A stretch of 64,000 nucleotides of DNA from Cellulophaga sp. L1A9 (lineage in GTDB: Bacteria > Bacteroidota > Bacteroidia > Flavobacteriales > Flavobacteriaceae), in NCBI RefSeq assembly GCF_009797025.1, contig NZ_CP047027.1, forward strand, positions 4,216,001-4,280,000. Reading direction: 5' to 3'. Shown here piece after piece: positions 7,873 through 16,082 of this stretch (position 1 is its first letter; each line of letters begins with the position of its first letter). The notes under the pieces are model-generated. The model saw only the letters and a list, made by a program, of their open reading frames with translations, did not search any database and was not told where the DNA came from. The translations under genes and the position numbers were made by a program.

Positions 7873-8999
7873 TACGAAACGTAATCTACAATTTCTAATC
7901 CGTAACCAATAATACCTACACGTTTAGATTGTATGGTATTGGTTAATAATTTTACTTTAGAAATATTAAGGTCGTGTAAAATCTGTGCGCCAACACCAAA
8001 ATCTTTGGCATCCATCTCAATCTTAGGAGCTTTCATTTCTCCTTTGGCTTGTAGTGCTTTTAGATCTGATAATCTATTTAAAAGATTTAAAGACTGACTG
8101 TCTTGATTGATGAACAAAAAGGCACCTTTGCCTTCCGCATTAATAGCATTAAACATATCCTCAAGTTTTTTATCAGGATTGTTGGTTAGGGTACCAAGAA
8201 TATCATTATTTACTAAAGTAGAATTAATTCTCGTAAGAATTTTTTCCTCTTTTTTCCAAGTGCCTTTGGTTAAAGCAATATGTACTTGATCGTTTGTCGT
8301 TTGTTGGTAGGCGCGTAATCTAAAATCTCCAAAACGCGTGGTAATGTTAAAGTCTTCTTTTTTCTCAATCAAACTATCATGTTCCATACGATAGGCAATT
8401 AAAGATTCTATAGAAACAATTTTTAAATCGTGTTTCTTAGCAACTTCAATTAATTGTGGCAGGCGCGCCATAGAGCCATCTTCGTTCATGATCTCTACAA
8501 TAACACCAGCGGGTTGTAAGCCTGCCAATCGCGCAAAATCTATAGCTGCTTCAGTATGTCCTGTTCTACGTAAAACTCCGCCTTCTTTGGCGACTAAAGG
8601 AAAAATATGACCAGGTCGTGCTAAATCAAAAGCTTTAGTTTCAGGATCGGTTAAGGCTAAGACTGTTTTGGCTCTATCTCCGGCAGATATTCCTGTAGTA
8701 ACTCCTTTCCCACGTAAATCTACAGAAACAGTAAAGGCAGTCTCCATATGGTCTGTGTTGTTCGATACCATCATGTGTAAACCTAATTCTTTACACCTGC
8801 TTTCGGTCAAAGGGGCACATATAAGTCCGCGGCCTTGTGTAGCCATAAAATTGATTACTTCGGGAGTAGCCAATTCTGCAGCTGCTAAAAAATCTCCTTC
8901 ATTCTCTCTATTTTCATCATCAACAACGATAATAACTTTACCGTTTTTAATATCGATAATAGCTTCTTCTATAGTATCTAGACGCGTTATATTTTCCAT
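7869..8999 (-). CDS. ribB: 3,4-dihydroxy-2-butanone-4-phosphate synthase with degenerate GTP cyclohydrolase II-like domain
   Basis: The N-terminal half (about 1-205) is a normal RibB, which turns ribulose 5-phosphate into the four-carbon unit of riboflavin: DDENRENEGD (about 25-34), ARPGHIFPL and RRTGHTEAAIDFARLAG are intact. The C-terminal half (about 210-376) aligns in outline with GTP cyclohydrolase II, ending in the usual GYGLEIVDYV. However, the three zinc cysteines (normally around RCDCG) and the QEGRGIGL active-site stretch are missing; NQDSQSLNLLNRL stands in that place. The second half is therefore predicted to be inactive, as in the described RibBX variants, and a separate RibA should exist elsewhere. 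It is the last gene of a tight - strand operon after lptF/G (6 bp gap). Confidence 0.92.
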   Translation of the reverse strand: MENITRLDTIEEAIIDIKNGKVIIVVDDENRENEGDFLAAAELATPEVINFMATQGRGLICAPLTESRCKELGLHMMVSNNTDHMETAFTVSVDLRGKGVTTGISAGDRAKTVLALTDPETKAFDLARPGHIFPLVAKEGGVLRRTGHTEAAIDFARLAGLQPAGVIVEIMNEDGSMARLPQLIEVAKKHDLKIVSIESLIAYRMEHDSLIEKKEDFNITTRFGDFRLRAYQQTTNDQVHIALTKGTWKKEEKILTRINSTLVNNDILGTLTNNPDKKLEDMFNAINAEGKGAFLFINQDSQSLNLLNRLSDLKALQAKGEMKAPKIEMDAKDFGVGAQILHDLNISKVKLLTNTIQSKRVGIIGYGLEIVDYVSY

Positions 9000-9005
9000 A
9001 CTTTT

Positions 9006-10487
9006 TTATTTTCTACTAGGCATTAATTTTTTAAAGCCATTTTTAAATAGATCTATTACCACTCCAAAACTTATTAATCCTTTGTCTTCAGTGGCTCTTT
9101 TCGTTAAAAATATACCCAAGGGTAACATAATTAATGTGGAGGTCCAAGCGCCAATAATCGGATTCATATTTCCATCTTTAGCATAATTTTCTGAAAATAC
9201 ACCGATGAAATAATAGGTTAAGAATAAAAGAATAGCAACAACCATTGGTACTCCAAGTCCACCTTTACGGATAATAGCTCCTAAGGGTGCTCCCACAAAA
9301 AAAAGTACAATACACGATAAGCCTAAGGCAAATTTTTTGTGTAAGGATACAATATGCATGTTGTAAATTTTGTAGCGTTTATCCAATTCGTCTTTCTTAC
9401 TGCTTATCGAAGCTATGATATTGGTCGTCGTATTTTTTGCAGCGTTTAAGATTTGACTCTTTTGGTATTCAGGATATAGATTGACAATATTTAAAGTATC
9501 AAACATTACTTTTTGTAATAGCAATGAATCTTTAGGTAAAGGCTTAAAATTAGCCTTATCTAAACTATCTTTTTTTGACAAAACAGCAAAAGCTCCCGCT
9601 CTGTTGTGGATACTTTTTGAAAAGGTTTCTACAATGGTAAGGTTGTTCTTTTTTATAGAATCGGCATCTTTTATCAACCGCATTACATTTTTCATCTTGT
9701 CGGTAGTCACCGCTCTATCTTCTTCTAAATTAACATCTAATGTAGAGATATCTTGATTGATGGTGTACACTTCAAAACTAGATTTAGCAAAAGGGTATTT
9801 CCGATTCTCTGAAGTTTTCTTTTTTACAATATCTTCATAATAATGACCATCTCTTAAAACCAGTTTTAAAATATCAGATCCTTCACTACTTACTAATTCT
9901 CCTGTTTTTGCTTTAATTACGGTGTTATTTATACCGTTGTCAGATTTTCTATGGATGATAACATTTTCTAAAAAACGCTCATTATCACCGTATTTACGAT
10001 CTACCTTCATATTCATATTGGTCCCTTCTAAATCACTAAAAGCACCTTCAACAATAGCGGTAGACGGTTTAACTTGTCCAATATTTTTTCTAAGGTTGTA
10101 TATTTTTTGTTCTGAAGCAGGAATAACGCTATTGGCAAAATAAAACACCACGACACCCAATATACAAACAAAAATAATTAAAGGACGCATAGACCGTTGC
10201 AAGGAAATACCAGAGGCTTTCATGGCAGCAAATTCGTAGTTTTCCGCGATGGAACCAAAGGTTAGAATAGAGGCCAATAGCACCGTTAAAGGAAGTACCT
10301 TCTCCATAAGATTAGGCATGATATAGAAGAGAAACTTAAGGATAATCATAATATCCAAGCCTCTACCGGCCAAATCGTCTATAAACAGCCAGATCGTTTG
10401 AAATACGAAGATGAGCATCAGTATTGCAAACGAGCTGAAGAAATTGTATAAGAATCTACTTAATAAATAACGGTCTAATATTCTCAA
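9006..10487 (-). CDS. LptF/LptG-family permease of lipopolysaccharide export
   Basis: A 493-residue inner-membrane protein of the YjgP/YjgQ (LptF/LptG) family. The N-terminus MRILDRYLLSRFLYNFFSSF and the cluster of three membrane segments in the first 120 residues, a long periplasmic middle (about 125-380), and three more membrane segments near the end (with GAPLGAIIRKGGLG at the first of them) are the standard layout. In complex with LptB the family extracts LPS from the inner membrane. Bacteroidota usually carry the two paralogues at separate loci, and from sequence alone I cannot say which this is. It sits 3 bp after lolA and 6 bp before ribB. Confidence 0.9.
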   Translation of the reverse strand: MRILDRYLLSRFLYNFFSSFAILMLIFVFQTIWLFIDDLAGRGLDIMIILKFLFYIMPNLMEKVLPLTVLLASILTFGSIAENYEFAAMKASGISLQRSMRPLIIFVCILGVVVFYFANSVIPASEQKIYNLRKNIGQVKPSTAIVEGAFSDLEGTNMNMKVDRKYGDNERFLENVIIHRKSDNGINNTVIKAKTGELVSSEGSDILKLVLRDGHYYEDIVKKKTSENRKYPFAKSSFEVYTINQDISTLDVNLEEDRAVTTDKMKNVMRLIKDADSIKKNNLTIVETFSKSIHNRAGAFAVLSKKDSLDKANFKPLPKDSLLLQKVMFDTLNIVNLYPEYQKSQILNAAKNTTTNIIASISSKKDELDKRYKIYNMHIVSLHKKFALGLSCIVLFFVGAPLGAIIRKGGLGVPMVVAILLFLTYYFIGVFSENYAKDGNMNPIIGAWTSTLIMLPLGIFLTKRATEDKGLISFGVVIDLFKNGFKKLMPSRK

Positions 10488-10490
10488 TGC

Positions 10491-11138
10491 TTAGTTTCTT
10501 ATGATGTAGTAACCTTCTTTTTTGTACTTAGCTTCATCAAAAGTAAATAAGCTATTTGATAAAGGCTGGTTTGTTTTAAAAGAATTAACAGTGATTGTCG
10601 TTTTAGTCCCGTTTTTACCTGTTTCTATTAGTTTATAGATGTGTTTTGTTTCGGCATCGATACCTAATAAGATTGTTTTAATCTCAGAATTAGTATCTAT
10701 AGGAGTTAATTTAACGAATTGAATTTTTCTACCTTGAATATTTTGTAAAATATCCATTTCATAATTATGCCCTGTTTTATAAAACGTTAGCATTTTTGAT
10801 GGCGTGATGGTATTTTCTTCTGCAGACTTGTCTTCAATGGTTACCTCTTCATTTTCAGGTACAATAGTGTATACTTTTGCACCGTCAAACAATTGTTTGG
10901 ATCCTAAATAATTAAATAAATATTTATCGCCTTGCATGGTAACATCACCACGTGTTTCCTGATTTATATTTGCTTCCTTATTATTTAAAGCATACTTAAA
11001 ATCTACGTAAATATTGTCATAACTTTTTACCTTGTTGTAAACGTCATCTAGCAAAGTTTTTGCTTTTGCTGAGTTTTGCGCCATGGAAAGGGCAGAGGAC
11101 AAAAGTGCTACTAAAACAATAATCTTTTTCATAATCAA
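10491..11138 (-). CDS. lolA: LolA-like outer-membrane lipoprotein carrier protein
   Basis: A 215-residue periplasmic protein with a Sec signal peptide (cleavage likely after SMAQ, residue about 21). The mature part starts AKTLLDDVYNKVKSYDNIYVDFKY, a typical LolA beginning, and continues as an all-beta half-barrel with DVTMQGDKYLF and KMLTFYKTGHNYEMD. LolA carries lipoproteins across the periplasm to the outer membrane. The gene lies 3 bp after ftsK and 3 bp before lptF/G in the same operon, so two envelope-transport functions are co-expressed with the DNA translocase. Confidence 0.88.
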   Translation of the reverse strand: MIMKKIIVLVALLSSALSMAQNSAKAKTLLDDVYNKVKSYDNIYVDFKYALNNKEANINQETRGDVTMQGDKYLFNYLGSKQLFDGAKVYTIVPENEEVTIEDKSAEENTITPSKMLTFYKTGHNYEMDILQNIQGRKIQFVKLTPIDTNSEIKTILLGIDAETKHIYKLIETGKNGTKTTITVNSFKTNQPLSNSLFTFDEAKYKKEGYYIIRN

Positions 11139-11141
11139 ATT

Positions 11142-13526
11142 TTATTTTTTTTCGTTGTTAAAAATTACTTCAAGAGCTGCCATATCTGTAACATAAACCT
11201 GTCTGGCTTTACTGCCTTCAAATGGGCCTACAATTCCTGCGGCTTCTAATTGGTCGATAATACGACCTGCTCTATTATAACCTAATTTCAATTTTCTTTG
11301 GATTAGAGAGGCTGATCCTTGCTGCGCAATTACAATAACTTCTGCTGCATCACGAAACAAAGCATCTCTATCCGTGATATTATTATCAAGACTTGTGCCA
11401 GATTCTTCTCCTTCATATTCCGGAAGTAAATGTGCGTCTGGATATGCGCGCTGAGAGCCTATGAATTCTACAATCTTAGCAACTTCTGGAGTATCAACAA
11501 AAGCACACTGAATTCGTGTCACGTCATTTCCTTGGGTATACAACATATCACCACGACCAATAAGCTGATCTGCTCCTTGTGCATCTAAAATAGTACGAGA
11601 ATCTATCTTAGACGTTACCCTAAAAGCAATACGTGCAGGGAAGTTGGCTTTTATAATCCCCGTAATTACGTTTACAGAAGGACGTTGAGTTGCAATAATT
11701 AAGTGAATACCAATAGCACGCGCAAGTTGTGCTAAACGGGCTATAGGTGTTTCTACTTCTTTACCAGCCGTCATAATAAGATCGGCAAACTCATCAATCA
11801 CTAAAACAATGTAGGGTAAGAACATGTGTCCGTCATTCGGATTTAATTTACGCGCTTTAAACTTAACATTGTATTCTTTAATATTACGTACCAATGCCAT
11901 TTTTAATAACTCATACCGATTATCCATTTCGATACAAAGAGAGTTCAGGGTATGAATAACCTTGGTATTGTCCGTAATAATAGCATCTTCAGAATTGGGT
12001 AGTTTTGCTAAAAAGTGACGTTCTATCTTATTAAAAAGGGTTAATTCCACCTTTTTCGGGTCAATTAAGACAAATTTCACTTCTGCGGGATGCTTCTTAT
12101 AGAGTAAAGAAGTTAGTACTGCATTTAATCCAACAGACTTCCCTTGACCAGTAGCTCCTGCCATAAGTAAGTGAGGCATTTTTGCCAAATCTACAACGAA
12201 AGTCTCATTACTAATGGTTTTACCAAAAGCAATAGGCAATTGCATTTCTGCTTTTTGGAATTTACTTGAAGTAATTACAGAACGCATAGACACAATAGTG
12301 GCATTCTTGTTGGGCACCTCAATACCTATAGTTCCTTTCCCTGGAATAGGGGCTATAATACGAATCCCTAAAGCGGCAAGCGATAAAGCAATATCATCTT
12401 CTAAGTTTTTTATTTTAGAGATACGTACTCCTGCTTCTGGAACAATCTCATATAAGGTTACCGTAGGACCAATAGTAGCTTTAATTTGCGCAATTCCTAT
12501 TTTATAGTTTTTTAGGGTCTCTACAATCTTGTTTTTATTTTCTTCTAATTCCTCTTGATTGATAGTAATACCTCCGGTTACCCCGTGTTGATCTAATAAA
12601 TCTATAGTTGGGAATTTATAATTACCCAACTCTAAGGTAGGATCAAATTCTCCGTAATCTTCCACCAATTTACTGGCTAAATTATCGGTTTCTTCTTTTT
12701 CTTCTACTATTTTTTCCACCTGCATAGGAAGCTCTTCCTCAATAACTTCTTCTTCTACAGGAATAGTCACTTCAAAATCTTTATCCACAGTATTGGTTTC
12801 CATTACTGGAATATCCTTTTTATGGGTATAGGTCTCTACAATCTTTTGCTTTTCTTCTTTTTTAATAAGTGCTTCTACTTCTTCTTCAGAATACGTTTCT
12901 GCCGCAACATCATCATCCTTAAATTCTTTAGAAATAGAACTTTTCTTCTGTTTGTAATAGTCAGAGATATGATCAGGAGTCAATTTAAATAAGCGTACTA
13001 AGATGACGATAAGACCAAATAGCAGCAATAGAATTACGCCTAGTTTCCCTACATAATCTTGCAAAAAGTCATTCATCTCGTAACCTACTAATCCGCCTAA
13101 AAGTGGCCTTTTTTCTGCAAAGAAACCTAAGGTTAATGAGATCCATATAACGAATACCAATCCCCAAATCCATTTTCTTAGGAGCCCCGTATCTTTTAAG
13201 CTTAAAAATAAACGTAGTCCGCTCACAAAGAAAAGAAAGGTGAAAATTAGCGCGGCAATTCCAAAGCCTTTATAGACGAAGAAATGACTTATGGCTGCTC
13301 CAAATTTATTGAGTAAGTTTTTTGCTTCTTGATTGCGGTTAGAAAATTCTGAGAGCAAACTTTGATCGTCTTGCCAGGTGAAAAAGAACGATATAAAAGC
13401 AAAAAAAAGTGCTACACTAAAAAGCATGATTAAGCTTCCTAGTATAATTTTATTTTGTTTTGATAATTTTAAAGACACCTTTTTCTTAGGAGGTGTTGAT
13501 TTTGAGCTTTTTGACTTTTTTGCCAT
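11142..13526 (-). CDS. ftsK: FtsK/SpoIIIE-family DNA translocase
   Basis: A 794-residue septal DNA pump that moves chromosome ends apart at division. After a Lys/Ser-rich cytoplasmic start come about four membrane segments (about 27-185), a charged acidic linker (about 200-290), then the RecA-like motor with Walker A GATGQGKS (about 452-459), Walker B YIVLVIDEFADLI (about 571-583) and the LARAIGIHLIIATQRPSV motif. The last 65 residues form the winged-helix gamma domain (ASLIQRKLKLGYNRAGRI), which reads polar DNA sequences and contacts XerD. It is the first gene of a four-gene operon with lolA, lptF/G and ribB. Length and domain order are normal for Bacteroidota. Confidence 0.96.
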   Translation of the reverse strand: MAKKSKSSKSTPPKKKVSLKLSKQNKIILGSLIMLFSVALFFAFISFFFTWQDDQSLLSEFSNRNQEAKNLLNKFGAAISHFFVYKGFGIAALIFTFLFFVSGLRLFLSLKDTGLLRKWIWGLVFVIWISLTLGFFAEKRPLLGGLVGYEMNDFLQDYVGKLGVILLLLFGLIVILVRLFKLTPDHISDYYKQKKSSISKEFKDDDVAAETYSEEEVEALIKKEEKQKIVETYTHKKDIPVMETNTVDKDFEVTIPVEEEVIEEELPMQVEKIVEEKEETDNLASKLVEDYGEFDPTLELGNYKFPTIDLLDQHGVTGGITINQEELEENKNKIVETLKNYKIGIAQIKATIGPTVTLYEIVPEAGVRISKIKNLEDDIALSLAALGIRIIAPIPGKGTIGIEVPNKNATIVSMRSVITSSKFQKAEMQLPIAFGKTISNETFVVDLAKMPHLLMAGATGQGKSVGLNAVLTSLLYKKHPAEVKFVLIDPKKVELTLFNKIERHFLAKLPNSEDAIITDNTKVIHTLNSLCIEMDNRYELLKMALVRNIKEYNVKFKARKLNPNDGHMFLPYIVLVIDEFADLIMTAGKEVETPIARLAQLARAIGIHLIIATQRPSVNVITGIIKANFPARIAFRVTSKIDSRTILDAQGADQLIGRGDMLYTQGNDVTRIQCAFVDTPEVAKIVEFIGSQRAYPDAHLLPEYEGEESGTSLDNNITDRDALFRDAAEVIVIAQQGSASLIQRKLKLGYNRAGRIIDQLEAAGIVGPFEGSKARQVYVTDMAALEVIFNNEKK

Positions 13527-13589
13527 TAAATCTTTTATTCTAGAGGGCTAAAATACAAATTTACCTTGTATGCGAAAGATATAACCGTT

Positions 13590-13958
13590 CTAAAAAAACT
13601 TAGGGAGGTATATAATTAAGCCGATAATGGATGAAGCAATAGATACAAGCATTACCGCTCCAGCAGCGATATCTTTTATAAAACCAATTTTTTCATCAAA
13701 TTCTGGTTGTATATAATCTGATATTTTTTCAACAGCAGTGTTCATTCCTTCCACGCCAAGGACTAAAGCAATGGCAAATATTTGCAAAATCCATTCGGTT
13801 TTAGTAATCCCAAAATAGAAACCAGCACTGGTCATTACAATAGCTATAAAAACCTGAATTTTTATACTTGCTTCGGTACGAATTAAAAGTACGGCTCCAC
13901 GCAATGCGAAGCCGACGCTTTTTATTCTATTTACTAAAAAAGACTCTTTTTTAGGCAT
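13590..13958 (-). CDS. dgkA: Diacylglycerol kinase family protein (DgkA-type, undecaprenol/diacylglycerol kinase)
   Basis: A 122-residue integral membrane kinase with three predicted membrane helices. The signature is present as EGMNTAVEKISD (about 69-80), followed by KDIAAGAVMLVSIAS (about 94-108), the helix that builds the active site. The family phosphorylates diacylglycerol or, in many bacteria, undecaprenol, recycling lipids for envelope synthesis; which is used here is not deducible. Its start overlaps the end of tpx by 8 bp, so the two are translationally linked. Confidence 0.9.
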   Translation of the reverse strand: MPKKESFLVNRIKSVGFALRGAVLLIRTEASIKIQVFIAIVMTSAGFYFGITKTEWILQIFAIALVLGVEGMNTAVEKISDYIQPEFDEKIGFIKDIAAGAVMLVSIASSIIGLIIYLPKFF

Positions 13959-14457
13959 TTACAAGGGCTTCAAGGGCAGCTTTATAATTTGGCTCTTCTG
14001 TTGTTTCTGCAACTTGCTCTGTATAGATTACTTTTCCTTCTTCATCTAAAACAACTACAGATCTAGAAAGTAATGGTGCTAATGGGCCGTCTGCAAAAGA
14101 TACCCCATAGGTAGTACCAAAGTTTGCATCTTTAAAATCAGACAACATTTCTACGTTAGTTAAACCTTCTGCGCCACAAAAACGAGCTTGTGCGAAAGGC
14201 AAATCTTTAGACACACATAAAACCACTGTGTTCTTTAATTCTGATGCTTCTGTATTAAACTGACGTACAGATTGTGCGCATGTACCCGTATCTACACTTG
14301 GGAAAATATTTAATACAACTTTCTTTCCTTTGTATTGCGCTAAATCTGCACTTGATAAATCATTCTTTGTAAGTGAAAAACTTGGAGCAGAAGTACCTAC
14401 TGCTGGTAAACTTCCTATAGTATTTAATTTATTTCCTTTTAAGGTTACAATAGCCAT
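13951..14457 (-). CDS. tpx: Thiol peroxidase, Tpx-type peroxiredoxin
   Basis: A 168-residue peroxiredoxin of the Tpx class, lacking a signal peptide. The peroxidatic cysteine is Cys60 in PSVDTGTCAQSVRQF and the resolving cysteine is Cys94 in ARFCGAEG, the characteristic spacing of Tpx enzymes. It reduces hydroperoxides with electrons from thioredoxin; a thioredoxin-like gene lies about 370 bp away in another transcription unit. It begins its own unit after the terminator at 14535-14572 and overlaps dgkA by 8 bp. Confidence 0.94.
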   Translation of the reverse strand: MAIVTLKGNKLNTIGSLPAVGTSAPSFSLTKNDLSSADLAQYKGKKVVLNIFPSVDTGTCAQSVRQFNTEASELKNTVVLCVSKDLPFAQARFCGAEGLTNVEMLSDFKDANFGTTYGVSFADGPLAPLLSRSVVVLDEEGKVIYTEQVAETTEEPNYKAALEALVNA

Positions 14458-14534
14458 AATTATGTTTGTGTTTAATTCTGTGTGAAATTATAAAATATAT
14501 CTTTCAAATGTTAAAATTCGCTTTGAAAAATTTT

Positions 14535-14572
14535 AAATAAAAAAAAGTCCATTCGGAGTACAAATGGACTTT
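14535..14572 (-). terminator. Intrinsic terminator after the peroxiredoxin-thioredoxin-DUF6952 group
   Basis: On the - strand the 10-bp stem AAAGTCCATT/AATGGACTTT is followed by a run of eight T residues. It lies 20 nt after the DUF6952 stop codon and isolates that group from tpx. Confidence 0.9.
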
Positions 14573-14591
14573 AAAATTTCAATTGGGTTTA

Positions 14592-14849
14592 TTATTTATC
14601 AATGGAACCCATCACTCTTTGCATGAAACCATTTAAAGCTTCTTTTTGAGTGGCTCCGCTTTTAACGGCTTTGTGTACTTCAAGGGCACCATACATATTA
14701 GAGATTAATTCTCCAATGACATCAAGTTCTTCATCTTTTAAAGAAGAAACTTCAGTTAGTGCTTCAAGTGTTTCTATTGTTTCGTGTACGTAATCTTCAT
14801 CATTCTCCTGGATGAAGTTCGTTAAATGTTTAATTACTGGTAATTTCAC
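14592..14849 (-). CDS. DUF6952 family small protein
   Basis: An 85-residue, acidic, all-helical protein without cysteines, signal peptide or membrane segments. I recognise it as the DUF6952 type that in Flavobacteriia follows peroxiredoxin and thioredoxin genes; no activity is known. Its 5' end overlaps the thioredoxin gene by 20 bp, which implies coupled translation and a role linked to that redox pair, for example as an adaptor. The last 40 residues (AVKSGATQKEALNGFMQRVM) form a likely amphipathic helix pair. Confidence 0.75.
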   Translation of the reverse strand: MKLPVIKHLTNFIQENDEDYVHETIETLEALTEVSSLKDEELDVIGELISNMYGALEVHKAVKSGATQKEALNGFMQRVMGSIDK

Positions 14850-15144
14850 CGATCAAATCTTTTAATACTTCATACTTATTTGTTTGCACTTGATTTTTTA
14901 ATTTCCCACCAGAGAAGGCCGCAAATGTTGGAAGGTTATCCACATTCGCTAATTTTCTAGATTCTGGAAATTTTTCAGCATCAGCAATTACAAAAGTTAT
15001 ATTTTCATTTGTTGAAGCCTCTTTTTTAAATTTAGGCTTCATAATACGGCAATTGCCACACCAAGTAGCAGAATACTGAACGACTACATTTTCGTTTTGA
15101 TCAATAATTTCTTGTAAATTATCTTGTTCTAATTCTAAAATCAT
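14830..15144 (-). CDS. Thioredoxin-family protein with WCGNC active site
   Basis: A 104-residue single-domain thioredoxin with no signal peptide. The active site is WCGNC at residues 28-32, instead of the classical WCGPC, and a cis-Pro is visible in NLPTFAAF (about 75-82). The changed dipeptide usually alters redox potential. Gene order (peroxiredoxin, then this gene, then DUF6952) suggests that it is the dedicated reductant of the 2-Cys peroxiredoxin upstream. A 9-bp perfect hairpin lies between the two genes and may lower its expression relative to the peroxiredoxin. Confidence 0.88.
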   Translation of the reverse strand: MILELEQDNLQEIIDQNENVVVQYSATWCGNCRIMKPKFKKEASTNENITFVIADAEKFPESRKLANVDNLPTFAAFSGGKLKNQVQTNKYEVLKDLIGEITSN

Positions 15145-15166
15145 AAGTAGTTAATTTAGAAATTAA

Positions 15167-15189
15167 CCCCATTACAAAAAGTAATGGGG
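15167..15189 (-). promoter_or_regulatory. Intercistronic hairpin between peroxiredoxin and thioredoxin genes
   Basis: A perfect 9-bp stem CCCCATTAC/GTAATGGGG with a 5-nt T loop on the - strand. It lies 10 nt after the peroxiredoxin stop and 22 nt before the thioredoxin ATG. The downstream sequence TTAATTT is only weakly T-rich, so it could be a leaky terminator or a 3' end stabiliser for the peroxiredoxin mRNA. Confidence 0.6.
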
Positions 15190-15198
15190 TCCTTAAAT

Positions 15199-15843
15199 TT
15201 AGTTAATGTGACTTGCTAAATATTCTTTAGTTCCTTTAGCATTTGCTTGCATAGCATCTTTACCTTCTTCCCAGTTTGCAGGACAAACTTCGCCATTTTT
15301 CTGTACGTGCGTATACGCATCAATCAAACGTAAAAATTCATTTACATTTCTACCTACTGGCATGTGGTTAACCCCTTCATGGAATACAGTACCTTCTTCA
15401 TCAATTAAATAAGTGGCTCTGTACGTTACATTATCACCTTCAACAGTAACAACACCTGTTTCATCATTGTATTGCTCGTTAGTAATATCTAAAATTCCTA
15501 ATGTAGACGATAAATTTCTGTTGCTATCTGCTAATATTGGATACGTTACTCCTTCAATTCCTCCATTATCTTTTGCAGTACTTAACCATGCAAAGTGTAC
15601 TTCAGGTGTATCACAAGAAGCACCAATAACGATAGTATTTCTTTTTTCAAATTCTCCTAGTGCAGCTTGAAAAGCATGTAATTCTGTAGGGCAAACAAAA
15701 GTAAAATCTTTTGGGTACCAGAAAAGAACAACTTTCTTGTTATTTTTTTGAGCTTCCTCTAAAACATTTATTTTAAAAGTGTCTCCTAAATCATTCATTG
15801 CATTTACGCTTAAACTTGGAAACTTTTTACCTACTATTGACAT
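15199..15843 (-). CDS. 2-Cys peroxiredoxin (AhpC/Prx1 type)
   Basis: A 214-residue typical 2-Cys peroxiredoxin. The peroxidatic Cys51 is in FYPKDFTFVCPTE-like context (here FWYPKDFTFVCPTELHAF), and the resolving Cys187 is in GEVCPANW near the C-terminus. It reduces hydrogen peroxide and organic peroxides and is recycled by thioredoxin, here most likely the WCGNC protein encoded next in the operon. The gene starts a new transcription unit: 240 bp without genes separate it from the nhaC stop on its 5' side. Confidence 0.94.
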   Translation of the reverse strand: MSIVGKKFPSLSVNAMNDLGDTFKINVLEEAQKNNKKVVLFWYPKDFTFVCPTELHAFQAALGEFEKRNTIVIGASCDTPEVHFAWLSTAKDNGGIEGVTYPILADSNRNLSSTLGILDITNEQYNDETGVVTVEGDNVTYRATYLIDEEGTVFHEGVNHMPVGRNVNEFLRLIDAYTHVQKNGEVCPANWEEGKDAMQANAKGTKEYLASHIN

Positions 15844-16082
15844 ATTCTATATAATTTTTAGTGTTATTAGCTACTGTAAAATTAAGATTAGAAAAGGAGA
15901 ATAGGCGTAATAAATATTTAAAAAATTGATAGGTCTATACTATTTATTGATGATGGAAATGACATCCAACAAATGCTGTGAACTTGATATTTTTAGGGGT
16001 AGTATTTTACGATATTAGAAATAAAAGGCTCCATATGTAGTGATTATCATAGAAACCTATTTTAATTGTTTTTTAAGTATTC

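Noticed and set aside
7869..8999. Fully bifunctional RibBA
   Set aside because: The cyclohydrolase II half lacks the zinc cysteines and active-site stretch, so the bifunctional label was not used.
8668..9186. 172-codon open frame on the + strand across the ribB/lptF junction
   Set aside because: It is antisense to two well-supported genes with intact family motifs and has no plausible protein features of its own.
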